Of a stretch of DNA of 64,000 bases, positions 45,801 through 54,521 are shown piece after piece (position 1 is the first letter of the stretch; the number at the start of each line of letters is the position of its first letter). The notes below the pieces were generated by a model. That model was not told the origin of the DNA. It saw nothing but the letters and a program-made list of their open reading frames with translations, and did no database searches. Source of the DNA: Maribacter polysaccharolyticus (GTDB lineage Bacteria > Bacteroidota > Bacteroidia > Flavobacteriales > Flavobacteriaceae); the NCBI RefSeq assembly GCF_028882255.1, contig NZ_JARBUY010000002.1, positions 836,663 to 900,662 of the forward strand, in the 5' to 3' direction. A program made the translations under genes and the position numbers.

Positions 45801-48800
45801 CGATTACCGACCTGGCGTTTCCTTCAACATCCAAATCAATGAATGTGCTATAGAGACGCTCTTTTCCACTGCCATCCCTGCCATTGTTGGCAAGGCTTAA
45901 AACACCGCGGCCCAAGGAGTCGAATACAGTTATATTCGGTGTATTGGCATGGCCTTCACTCGCAATGGCAGCCTCCTTTTCCTTTGTCACGTCCTTGCCT
46001 TGTGCCGATAACTCGGTTACACGAGCTGGATTTGTACGAAGATCATACCAGTCGCTGTTCAATATATTATCGTTTTTGTCGAATACTCTCTGATTCCAAG
46101 AATTAAAATCGACAGAAATATAAGTGCCATTAGGCATGTCTATCTTGATGATTCTTCCTAAAGGGTCATAATGATTAAAAGGACTCACACCAATCTCAAC
46201 CAATTGTGAGTCATTTTCGAAAAGAAAATTGGCACTGAAATAGGGCTCGTATTTTTTGACGGGTTTTCCTTTATTATTCAAGATCGTTCGCCCATTACCA
46301 ATCCATCTTAATTCGTTTCCTGTGTTTTTTTCCTTGCGTATTCCATCTTCAATGTAGAAGGCTTTTCCTCCTTGGGCCTGCGATTTATTCATGACCACAT
46401 TGCCAAGGCCGTCGACATAAGTGAAATTGAACTGGAGTAAGCTGTTATTGTTATCTGCAAAATGTTCTTCTCTATTGATTGTAATAATACTAATTGGAAT
46501 GCCATCGGATTGAAATGTCCTAAAATCGAAGAGGAACCGAGATGTGGATTCTCCTATTAAGGTGTTACCAATGTTCGTTAGAGAGGTTGTATCCGTGCTG
46601 GAAAGATTTGAAGAACCATATAACTGTGTAATAAGGTCTCTTTCGGATTGCTCAGTATATTCTAGGATCCCATTCACGGAATCCTTAGGAGAATTTATAT
46701 TTACAGATGTACGAGTGGCATCGGCATATACACCGTTTCCTTCAATCGCAGCAGCTTTTACCAAGCCCAATTCATCTAGCACCACGGATGAAGGATTACC
46801 ATTTATATCAATCAATCTGGTTGGACTCATGGTGCGAAAGTTAAAAGTATCGACCCTAGTCTTGTTTTTTAACCCATCCAATGTGTCGCGGATGAATATA
46901 TAGTATCCATCGTTATTCCTAATGGTTCCTGTAAGGGATTCATTATCATATATTATCTCAGTAACGGTGCCGAGAGCATCTTTGAAAGCTAGAGGTGAAT
47001 AAAATCGTTCTTTTACTTTTGAAGATGCTTCACTGACTTTATTCTTGTATGAAGTTTGCCCGGAACGTATCCAATAAGCACCATCCATTTTGAGGTATTT
47101 CCCCTTAGATTCTATGAAATCTTCAACTTTTTCAGTATCGACCATGAGATCACTTCCATCAGGTTTTTGATAGATCTCATCCAGCATACCAGATGTAAAA
47201 GCCAGTTGATATGTCTCGTATTGCAGCCCAAGTTTGTCGAAGAATCCATATGCCAGTGGCGCAAATGAATCACTTAAATATCGAACCTTAATGTGTTCGA
47301 TAAGCCTTTTCTTCTTCCCGGAACCAGGATTTACTTGGTATTCTATTTCGACTGCAGTACCTAGATCCGATATGAGCTCATCCAATGTAAAGATGCTGGT
47401 GTTAGGTGCCGATCCCGTTAACTCGAAAGTCTTGGTCTCAAAAGCGCGGCGTAACTTATAGGTTTGAGGCAAATCGATATCCTTGAATTCAGTGCTAGCT
47501 GGTTTGTATTTGGCAAAAGTCCTGTTGGTGACTATTAAGTGATTCTTGATCTGTTCATCCTTTGTCTTCGCCAGATTTGCTCCAAATGCGTTTTGCATTT
47601 GTGCTTTTTTCGTGTTATCACTGTTGAGAACCTCCAATTCAAAATCCGTAATATTCGACGTCAGCACATTGAAATAATTATTGGCTTCCGAGGTTTTTCT
47701 GCCATACACCACCGACACGGATTCTTCAATATTACCTAGATCATCAATTCTGGTATTTAGGACATGCCCTATTCTTGGGTCAGCAATGTTTCTCTCATAG
47801 TGTATTGTAATGGCCTCACTTTCAGTCACGAGAAACACGCCATGTTCATTAGTTTGTCTAGGCTGTAAAAGTTGGATATTGCAATTATGAGTTGCCACCG
47901 TATATGGCTTCAATTGTAATTGCAATTCAGCATCTGTTGGATTTTCAGAAGCATCCAAAGCAAATACTTCTTGTCTAAGAACCATTCCTTTACAGGCACG
48001 GATGGCTTCACGGTATTCATTTCCAGGAAGCTGCATTACCTCAGCCGACAGACGGGCATCTGCAAGTTCTGGTTCTGTGACACTTATTGGATTTGAAGGA
48101 AAACGTCGATTGTATTCCTCAAACCAATACTCTTCTTTAAATTGAGTAAGTATTCGTTCTCTGTCCTGATAGGCCCCAACATGATACCAGGTCTTGGTCA
48201 GAACGGGTTTTTGGTACAATGCTTCGTCTTTTTCCAATAAATTGGTAGCATTGTTTCGTGACCATTCACGATAATGTTCCGAATCGGTTTGATCGACCCT
48301 GCCAAAACCTCTAAACTCTCGTTCAGCATGATCATAATATCCATGATGATAACTGTAAGAACTTGAAAACCGAACGTCTGTTATTTTTTCTTCTACAATG
48401 GTCTTACTGACCACCTGTACCGGAAAAGGTAGTTTAGTGATCCATGGCGTTCCTGCTAATTTGTCTTTGAGGTAGAAGTGCGTGGAGCTTTTATATTGAA
48501 CTGTGGTTTCTTTGCCAAAATTATTTTTGTAGTGCGTTAAAACGTGAGGTTTTTTGCTGTCCATTAGGTCAATAAATCGCATGGGACTTTGGGTGTGATC
48601 CGGCAAGTCTGAAGACCAAATCAGACATGAAGTTCCTGTTCCCAATAAATCTGCTACCGAAAGGCGGCTGTTGCTGTCAATAGGGAAAAAGGGGTCTATC
48701 CTATGAGCATCACTCCAGGCATTCCCGCTTAGATTAAGATATGCCTTAAAATCATTTTTGCCGAGATAGACAATGTCAGTGGCACCGGTTCCACTTACAT

Positions 48801-50820
48801 CAGCAAGATGAAGATATTTCGGATTAAAGGCATCAGGATGATCGAAATTTGGTGCATTGTTCATGGTTATTTTAGCGCTGAAATTTCCGTATCCTTTGTT
48901 TGCCCAATAACAAATCTCATGATTTCGTATTCTCACAATATCCGTCAACCCGTCACCTGACATGTCCGCAAGAAAAATGGATTGCTCCTGATCGGCAAAG
49001 ACTATTGCGGGCCCTTTTTCCTCATCGAAGGACTTCTTTGAGGACTCCGCTGGCAGGTGTCCTTTTTTACCATTGGATGCATACCATATAAAGGCATTTT
49101 CTTCTGTAACTACTATCTCTGGTTGACCATCACCATTTAAATCTATTAATCGAGCGTGTGGTTCTTGTAAATTGATATTAGGAACTTGTTTAAACGATTG
49201 AAATGGTTTCCAGTCATTGTCCTCATTCAACTCGAAAAAACCTTGTATCCCTGAACTTTTTATAACTACTTGTTTCTCTCCGTTTGCTTCTAGATCCTGA
49301 AGGCTCAGTATTCCATTGGACAAACCTGAGAACGAAGGTTTCGATATGACCTTATTAGCTCTAGTAAATTCTAATTCGCCATTTTCATCAGAAACCCCTA
49401 AATTGCTTTTGTAATACCATGCGTTCCCTTCCTCTTTCAGAATACCCGAAATACCCTCTCCGTAAAGATCTACCAACTGATAATTATTGGTCAATCCTAG
49501 AGGGGCATTCATAATATTGTCTTCACTAATGGTCTTAATGGTATTGTTCCAATTGAGCTTCTCATACCTAAACTCCATTGGTGGTAGTGACTTTTTGGAA
49601 TAGGTTCCATTCGGTTTACGTACATATCCACTTTGCGTGATGGAAGTAAGATAGGTCACTTCGGTCTGCCCAGTATCATTAATTGAAGAAGGGCCATAAT
49701 TCATGTCTAGGGAACGTACTAAATAGTTTTCACCAAAGTCTTCTTCTTCCGTAGTTCCAGAAAATTGCTTTTCATCTTTAAAATGATGGAACATTAAAAT
49801 ACGCTTACACAAACGATTGGTCCTTATCTCAAAACCAGACCTAAAGGAAGAAAATGCGTCTTGGCGATAAGGCCATTGTACTGATTCAGTAGGAGTAGGT
49901 CCTAATGGATCATGCTCGCCAAAATCCAGTACCAATTCAAAGAAATTCTCTTGGTCTATTGGTGGTTGTGGATCATAAGGTTTGGCAGGGTCGGCGTAAT
50001 AAGCCTTTCGATTACCATATTTCACCTTTTTTAAATACGAATTGGTAAATGAGGCAATTCCATTTAACCGATTTTTTTCATGCAAAATATTTGGCACATT
50101 AGCCAGGTCCTCTCTTTTATATACGTATTGTATCCAATTCCCTTTATCATCGTAACTAAACTCTGGCAACCATTTAAAAATTTGTGTAGTATCATCTGGG
50201 TTCGAGATTCTTGTATGGATGCTTCTACCAAAAATGGTAGCAATATTGTCTCGAGTAGTTACTTTCCAATATATACCATGATCCTTGTGGAAAATTCTTT
50301 CGATTCGAGCGAATCCTCCTTCAACCCTAGGTCGATAACGTTTAATGACATAACCATTGACCGTCTTTTCGGAATGCGTATAATTACCGGAATTATCTTT
50401 ATTTAAATAGGGTACTAGATCTTCAGTCCCAGTGAACATGAAAATGTCCTCTTCAGAACCACCTTCATATCTAGGTAATTTTTTATCTGTTTTTCTTTGA
50501 ATTGAAGATACGTTTAGGGACCAACCTAAACCAAAATGACTGTTGCCACTTCCAGAATTATAACTAAGAGAGAGAGAAGGTGAGAATCCATTTCTTCCTG
50601 GCGTGAGAGGTAAAGGTATGTTAAGACCACTTGTTCCATTAGATGGGTTTACCTTGAATTTCTCGTCAATACCCTTAAGTGCGCCACCACCTTTTGGAAG
50701 TGAAATTGATGGAATTTCGATGGCGTTTGATTCTGACTTTTCTTCTTTTGTTAGAGACGCAATACTTTGTGTGTATCTTTCATCTGAAACATTTCCAGTA
50801 TTTTTAATTTCATTCTTCAT
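42886..50820 (-). CDS. fused TcB–TcC toxin protein: SpvB, FG-GAP, RHS core and variable C-terminal effector
   Basis: 2644 aa. SpvB-type start (ISLPKGGGALKGIDEKF, PLTPGRNGFSPSLSLSYNSG), FG-GAP-like repeats near 550–680 (LIDLNGDGQPEIV, LADMSGDGLTDIVRI, LADVSGTGATDIVYL), TcdB mid-region HHGYYDHAEREFRGFGRV near 830, then RHS/YD repeats and the RHS core with RFTGMERDNETGLSYHRARYY and GRWLSSDPIG. Aspartates D2245 and D2269 match the aspartyl autoprotease pair that frees the effector. The last ~346 aa (2299–2644) are the variable effector. TcB and TcC are separate in many insect pathogens but fused here. First gene of the Tc operon; the decayed frame lies just upstream. Confidence 0.92.
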   Translation of the reverse strand: MKNEIKNTGNVSDERYTQSIASLTKEEKSESNAIEIPSISLPKGGGALKGIDEKFKVNPSNGTSGLNIPLPLTPGRNGFSPSLSLSYNSGSGNSHFGLGWSLNVSSIQRKTDKKLPRYEGGSEEDIFMFTGTEDLVPYLNKDNSGNYTHSEKTVNGYVIKRYRPRVEGGFARIERIFHKDHGIYWKVTTRDNIATIFGRSIHTRISNPDDTTQIFKWLPEFSYDDKGNWIQYVYKREDLANVPNILHEKNRLNGIASFTNSYLKKVKYGNRKAYYADPAKPYDPQPPIDQENFFELVLDFGEHDPLGPTPTESVQWPYRQDAFSSFRSGFEIRTNRLCKRILMFHHFKDEKQFSGTTEEEDFGENYLVRSLDMNYGPSSINDTGQTEVTYLTSITQSGYVRKPNGTYSKKSLPPMEFRYEKLNWNNTIKTISEDNIMNAPLGLTNNYQLVDLYGEGISGILKEEGNAWYYKSNLGVSDENGELEFTRANKVISKPSFSGLSNGILSLQDLEANGEKQVVIKSSGIQGFFELNEDNDWKPFQSFKQVPNINLQEPHARLIDLNGDGQPEIVVTEENAFIWYASNGKKGHLPAESSKKSFDEEKGPAIVFADQEQSIFLADMSGDGLTDIVRIRNHEICYWANKGYGNFSAKITMNNAPNFDHPDAFNPKYLHLADVSGTGATDIVYLGKNDFKAYLNLSGNAWSDAHRIDPFFPIDSNSRLSVADLLGTGTSCLIWSSDLPDHTQSPMRFIDLMDSKKPHVLTHYKNNFGKETTVQYKSSTHFYLKDKLAGTPWITKLPFPVQVVSKTIVEEKITDVRFSSSYSYHHGYYDHAEREFRGFGRVDQTDSEHYREWSRNNATNLLEKDEALYQKPVLTKTWYHVGAYQDRERILTQFKEEYWFEEYNRRFPSNPISVTEPELADARLSAEVMQLPGNEYREAIRACKGMVLRQEVFALDASENPTDAELQLQLKPYTVATHNCNIQLLQPRQTNEHGVFLVTESEAITIHYERNIADPRIGHVLNTRIDDLGNIEESVSVVYGRKTSEANNYFNVLTSNITDFELEVLNSDNTKKAQMQNAFGANLAKTKDEQIKNHLIVTNRTFAKYKPASTEFKDIDLPQTYKLRRAFETKTFELTGSAPNTSIFTLDELISDLGTAVEIEYQVNPGSGKKKRLIEHIKVRYLSDSFAPLAYGFFDKLGLQYETYQLAFTSGMLDEIYQKPDGSDLMVDTEKVEDFIESKGKYLKMDGAYWIRSGQTSYKNKVSEASSKVKERFYSPLAFKDALGTVTEIIYDNESLTGTIRNNDGYYIFIRDTLDGLKNKTRVDTFNFRTMSPTRLIDINGNPSSVVLDELGLVKAAAIEGNGVYADATRTSVNINSPKDSVNGILEYTEQSERDLITQLYGSSNLSSTDTTSLTNIGNTLIGESTSRFLFDFRTFQSDGIPISIITINREEHFADNNNSLLQFNFTYVDGLGNVVMNKSQAQGGKAFYIEDGIRKEKNTGNELRWIGNGRTILNNKGKPVKKYEPYFSANFLFENDSQLVEIGVSPFNHYDPLGRIIKIDMPNGTYISVDFNSWNQRVFDKNDNILNSDWYDLRTNPARVTELSAQGKDVTKEKEAAIASEGHANTPNITVFDSLGRGVLSLANNGRDGSGKERLYSTFIDLDVEGNARSVIDARGNVVMSYNYNMLGHRLSQSSMDAGVHWKFNDVLGLTIHSWDQRDHVFETEYDTLHRPTLNTVTGGDGANPLNHIIDRLIYGDESMLANRSNESSHQVKNILGKVVAHYDTAGVVLSPEFDFKGMPIFSTRKLYEKYKELANWTNANLSNELESDDFTFRSKHDALGRITQQITPDGSIITPDYDRTGKLIREHVVHLDPAVTTEYVKGIEYNAKGQRTKIIYGNGVFTKYLYDPLTHRIVRLESKRLNNDPLQDLYYTADPIGNITHIEDKNIPTSFFDNNKISAISHYTYDALYRINSAEGRENDSALSLGNNDNWNDAAYKHMLSAGDPMALRNYNQSFVFDCVGNILQMDHKATGNNWKRIYDYETTNNRLKRTTVGSQNYYYSYHTSHGFITEMPHLDVISYNCSEAVVKSIRQKVTAGNDTAETTYYQYDANGQRVRKITENAASSGTAPTKKDERIYIAGHELYKKHSGTHTGLERRSMSLLDGNHRFVMIESRNNVNDGTLKQVVRYQLGNHLGSASLELDAVGEVISYEEYHPFGTTAFEAKNAAIKAVAKRYRFTGMERDNETGLSYHRARYYIPWLGRWLSSDPIGIGDGLNLYQYTLSSPINNIDSSGTQTTGYERYLERQLSTPEGAERVIEANTSMASALLTPRVVGGLKTVGGGLEVVAGAAGVVAPEPVTTAVGAVAVVHGVDTVQSGLRQLWTGDSTDTMLSEGLQLAGVERNTANLADAGVGILASGGTSLLLRGSSGGMSVAGNADDIIGLADDVPSVSVALSSSTNPIRVAGVEIQVGHNMVGVNTGAGTQWSHLVIGEGGEAIVQTTTLGRGYSVATVPVSAARAEAAAATVTSQVSRGSAGAYTACSTDCATYAAEVLRAGGVTTPRLTTPSVNLVSTALQTPAVGQGAGILATGLYAADATTTATSTNPADFSTFEAYSEAQVGPVTEEFLMEEWSRVHGWQSNAD

Positions 50821-50830
50821 TAAATCTTTT

Positions 50831-51058
50831 TTAAATTAAATCGATTTCATGATCTGCTGTTAAGCCGGACACACTTTTATAGGCAGCTGAAAGACTCAAA
50901 GTATTTACAATAGCAGTAAAGTTTGCAGATGGATTGGAAAAAGCTGATGGAAAAGCCTTAAATTCCTAGCTAAAATTCTTTTCTGCACTATCAATATTAC
51001 CTCCAATAATGAATATAGGCTGGTCTATTATTCGATTTAGATTTGCACATCTTACCAT
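50831..51058 (-). pseudogene. decayed reading frame upstream of the Tc operon
   Basis: Minus-strand frame that reads coding-like in amino-acid content but contains one internal TAG. From ATG 51058 it gives MVRCANLNRIIDQPIFIIGG… to the TAG (30 aa), then EFKAFPSAFSNPSANFTAIV… through LTADHEIDLI and a TAA at 50831 (44 aa). The stop lies 10 bases before the TcB–TcC ATG, as a preceding operon gene would. The upstream part beyond 51058 stays open for about 21 more codons. No family recognised. It may be the 3' end of a lost third Tc-operon gene. Confidence 0.4.
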
Positions 51059-51439
51059 AAGTAACAAAATCAAAATCTCAATGATATTTTTGAACTTAAA
51101 TACTAAATACGAGGTACTAAGTTTTTATTTTATAATATTATTATCCAACATGAAATAGGGGATAAATGTCATGAAGATAGATTGTTTTTTATTCAATTAC
51201 TTAAAAGAAATCTATGAAAAAGATTACTGTATATAAAGTATAAATGTATGATATGTAAGGTTTTACGTATAAACGGTTGCTTTTGTAAAAGCTTTGTGTC
51301 TTAGTTTGTCATTTCTGTTTTCAATTAAACCACCGTTTTATTGAACTTTTGAAAGATTCAAAATCACCCCAATAATAAAGTTTAATTCAGCGTGTAAATT
51401 AATTAGTTTAATTCTTTACCTTTATTTAAACTTTTGACT
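51059..51439. other. AT-rich gap before the serine recombinase
   Basis: About 380 bases, strongly AT-rich, no supported gene. It must hold the promoter of the Tc operon (minus strand) and of the recombinase (plus strand). A TACCTTTA box about 20 bases before the recombinase ATG is a weak match to the Bacteroidetes −7 element. No clear inverted repeats or resolvase sites recognised by eye. Confidence 0.45.
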
Positions 51440-52051
51440 ATGGTTTTCGGATACGCAAGGGTAAGTACAACAGAACAAAATCTAGATTTACAATTGGATG
51501 CCTTTTTAAAGGAGGGAATTCAAGAAAAGAACATCTATACCGATAAGGTTTCCAGTACAAAAGAAGAGCGAAAGAATTTGAGCAAGCTTTTGGATTTTGT
51601 TCGGGAAGGTGACACCATCGTAGTTTGGAAACTGGACCGCTTGGCCAGAAGCCTTATCCATTTCACTAATTTTATAAACCAATTAAATGAGAAGGGTGTT
51701 AAGTTTAAAAGTATTACCGAACCCTTTCTGGACACTACCGATACATCTTCCCATTCCAAGTTCATCGTGAACATGTTCGCTGCCCTTGCCCAACTGGAAA
51801 GGGATATTATAATCGAACGTACAAAGGCAGGTCTTGAATCTGCAAAAAGAAGGGGTAAAATACTGGGGGCACCCAAAGGAATCAGTATAAAAAACCAACA
51901 AAAAGCAGTACTTTGTGAACAGTATTTCAATGATGGAGTACTAACAGTTTCAGAGATATGCGGACAGCTTGGAATCTCAAGGGCCACCTACTATAAATAT
52001 TTGAGGTATAGAGGACTTGACGGAAAGTTAAGACCCTACAAGAGTAAATAG
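51440..52051 (+). CDS. serine recombinase (resolvase/invertase family)
   Basis: 203 aa from ATG 51440 (MVFGYARVSTTEQN); a TTG six bases upstream is also in frame. Catalytic S9 in ARVST, catalytic Arg region WKLDRLARS, LAQLERDIIIERT E-helix, and a C-terminal HTH (SEICGQLGISRATYYKYL). Family members resolve cointegrates or invert segments at short paired sites. It sits between the Tc locus and the restriction operon, at the point where composition shifts to AT-richer DNA, so it may have brought in one of them (inference). Confidence 0.92.
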   Translation: MVFGYARVSTTEQNLDLQLDAFLKEGIQEKNIYTDKVSSTKEERKNLSKLLDFVREGDTIVVWKLDRLARSLIHFTNFINQLNEKGVKFKSITEPFLDTTDTSSHSKFIVNMFAALAQLERDIIIERTKAGLESAKRRGKILGAPKGISIKNQQKAVLCEQYFNDGVLTVSEICGQLGISRATYYKYLRYRGLDGKLRPYKSK

Positions 52052-52240
52052 CCACTATCGCTTTTGCATTATTTATTCTAATAATTTATTATGTCTCTGT
52101 TATAAATTTGAAAGAAGTTTCACTTCCCCACCGCTACCCAAACTGAATAGTGATTTTAATGCTCATTTAGTGAGATGTTAAATAAATACTCTTATTTTAG
52201 TGGACTGAAACGTAAGTTCGATTTGATCATTGAAAAATGA

Positions 52241-52468
52241 ATGACAGCAAGTCAATTAAATAATTCAAAAATGAACCGAATAAAAGAGGTTTTAGAAGAA
52301 AAGGGAATTAAACAAAAGTGGTTGTCTGAACAACTAGGAAAGAGCTACAATATGGTAAACTCTTATGCTCAAAACAGACGACAACCAAGTTTGGAGGACT
52401 TATACAAGATTGCGGAAATCTTGAATGTGGAAGCCAAGGAATTACTAACGGACAGAAAAGAATTATAA
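52241..52468 (+). CDS. XRE-family regulator, possible restriction controller
   Basis: 75 aa from ATG 52241; ATG 52271 gives 65 aa and is equally plausible. A helix-turn-helix of the Cro/CI type: RIKEVLEEKGIKQKWLSEQL, GKSYNMVNSYAQNRRQPS, LEDLYKIAEIL. Five bases separate its stop from the methyltransferase ATG. Small XRE proteins in this position act as C (controller) proteins that delay restriction until methylation is established; that role is inferred from position. Confidence 0.88.
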   Translation: MTASQLNNSKMNRIKEVLEEKGIKQKWLSEQLGKSYNMVNSYAQNRRQPSLEDLYKIAEILNVEAKELLTDRKEL

Positions 52469-52473
52469 GATAT

Positions 52474-54519
52474 ATGGACGGAGCAAGTCTAACACCAGAA
52501 CAGGAAAAACTAAACGCTTTAAAACAAGTGTTACCTGAGGTATTTGCCGAAGGCAAAGTTGATTGGGAAAAACTAAAAGCTACGTTTGGAGAAGATATTA
52601 ACTTCTCTAATGAACGCTACGTGCTGAATTGGGCCGGAAAAAGTGAAGCCTTTAAAGTATTGCAAGCACCAACTACCAAAACACTTGTACCTGCCAAAGA
52701 CGAAAGCGTAAACTTTGACGAAACCGAACATATTTTTATTGAGGGCGAAAACTTGGAAGTATTAAAAGTGCTTCAAAAAAGCTACTTCGGTAAAGTGAAA
52801 ATGATTTATATAGACCCACCTTACAACACCGGAAACGACTCGTTTATTTATCCTGACAAATTCTCCGAAACCAAAGAAGAATACGAAAAAAGAGTTGGAG
52901 ATAAGGACGAAGACGGCTATATGACCAAAGACGGAATTTTCAAGAAGAATAGCAAAGAAAACGGACAATACCACAGCAATTGGCTCAATATGATGATGCC
53001 TCGTTTGTATTTAGCTAAGAATTTGCTAAAGCAAGATGGGGTCATTTTCGTATCTATTGACGACAATGAAGTACATAACCTTCGGCTTTTGATGAATGAG
53101 ATTTTTGGTGAGGAGAATTTTGTTTCTTCTTTAGTATGGGATGGTGGTAGGAAGAATGATTCGAAGAAAATAAGTGTTGGACACGAGTATATATTAATCT
53201 ATACTAAAAGTGCAGAAGTCGATAGTGAAGATGAAACGATATGGCGTGAGCGTAAGGATGGCATAGATAAAATATACAAAGTATATGACAAACTAATTGA
53301 AAAATATGGAGAAGATTTTGAAGAAGTAAATAAAGAGCTTCAGTCTTGGTTTAATTCTCTTAAAGAGACTGATTCCGCGAAGAAACACAAACATTATCGT
53401 TATGCAGACAACCAAGGAGTTTACTTTGCTAGTGATTTATCAGGTCCTGATGATGGGAGAAAAAATAGACCAAGATATGAGGTCATTCACCCTATCACCA
53501 AAAAGCCTGTCACAATTCCTTCTCGCGGATGGAGATGGGAAGAAACAAGGATGAAACGTGAAATAGAACTTAATAGGGTTCATTTTGGTAAAGATGAGAA
53601 TACGGTGCCTAACGGAAAAGTGTACTTGAAAGAGAATGAATTACAAGCATTTAGTAGTGTATTCTATAAAGACCGAAGAGCAGCAAGTGGTTTGTTAAAG
53701 ACTCTAATGGGGGAAAAGGTTTTCGATTTTCCTAAAGACTTTAATGTAATCAAATCGTTAATAAACTTAGTTGTACGAGACAACGATATAATTCTGGATT
53801 TTTTTGGTGGTTCAGGTTCAACTGCCGAAGCACTTTTAGAATACTCTTTTGACCAAAAATTCCAATGCAACTATATTGTGGTGCAACTACCTGAATCTAT
53901 TGAAGAGGACTCAAGAGCCTTTAAAGCAGGTTACAAAACCATAGCCGATATTGCCAAAGAACGCATTAGACGTGCAAGTAAAAAGATAGAGCGAGAACTA
54001 AAATACCAGATTGATGATTTAACAGCTATAATCAAGAAATTGGAAAGCGAACTACCTACAGAAGAAACAAAAGCTGAAATTGAAAGTCTGAAAACCAAAA
54101 TTGAAGAATTAAATAATCAAGATTTAGGCTTCAAGGTCTTGAAACTCTCTGATAGCAACTTTAAACAATGGCAACAAATTACAGGCAAAGACAAACAGGC
54201 GTTAGAAGAGCAAATGAAACTCTTTGTTGACCCAGTTGCCAAAAACGCCACTACCGAAAATATGGTGTACGAACTCTTGCTAAAAAGTGGTAAAGATTTA
54301 AACAGCACCATTGAAGCAAAAGACGGTTTTTATGCAATCAATGAAACGGAACTCATTTTGATTTTGGAAAAAGCCAATCAAGAAATCATTGATTTAGTTA
54401 TTGCGAGCAAACCACAAAAGGTTATCGCCTTAGACAAGCTGTTTAAAGGTAATGACCAACTAAAAACCAATGCTTCTTTACAAATGAAAGATGCAGGTAT
54501 AGAATTTAAAACGATATAG
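52474..54519 (+). CDS. mod: type III restriction-modification DNA methyltransferase (Mod)
   Basis: 681 aa. β-class adenine-N6 methyltransferase: catalytic motif IV DPPYNTG at 114–120 precedes the AdoMet motif I DFFGGSGSTAEA at 442–453. Type III-typical central region: RNRPRYEVIHPITKKP-like, GWRWEETRMKREIE. A charged coiled-coil segment at about 515–560 precedes the C-terminal end. It both modifies host DNA and gives site recognition to the Res subunit. Here res does not follow directly: two other genes lie between. Target sequence cannot be read from the protein. Confidence 0.93.
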   Translation: MDGASLTPEQEKLNALKQVLPEVFAEGKVDWEKLKATFGEDINFSNERYVLNWAGKSEAFKVLQAPTTKTLVPAKDESVNFDETEHIFIEGENLEVLKVLQKSYFGKVKMIYIDPPYNTGNDSFIYPDKFSETKEEYEKRVGDKDEDGYMTKDGIFKKNSKENGQYHSNWLNMMMPRLYLAKNLLKQDGVIFVSIDDNEVHNLRLLMNEIFGEENFVSSLVWDGGRKNDSKKISVGHEYILIYTKSAEVDSEDETIWRERKDGIDKIYKVYDKLIEKYGEDFEEVNKELQSWFNSLKETDSAKKHKHYRYADNQGVYFASDLSGPDDGRKNRPRYEVIHPITKKPVTIPSRGWRWEETRMKREIELNRVHFGKDENTVPNGKVYLKENELQAFSSVFYKDRRAASGLLKTLMGEKVFDFPKDFNVIKSLINLVVRDNDIILDFFGGSGSTAEALLEYSFDQKFQCNYIVVQLPESIEEDSRAFKAGYKTIADIAKERIRRASKKIERELKYQIDDLTAIIKKLESELPTEETKAEIESLKTKIEELNNQDLGFKVLKLSDSNFKQWQQITGKDKQALEEQMKLFVDPVAKNATTENMVYELLLKSGKDLNSTIEAKDGFYAINETELILILEKANQEIIDLVIASKPQKVIALDKLFKGNDQLKTNASLQMKDAGIEFKTI

Positions 54520-54521
54520 CT

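Noticed and set aside
51059..51439. Possible CRISPR or resolvase site in the AT-rich gap
   Set aside because: No regularly spaced repeats or paired inverted sites are visible by eye.
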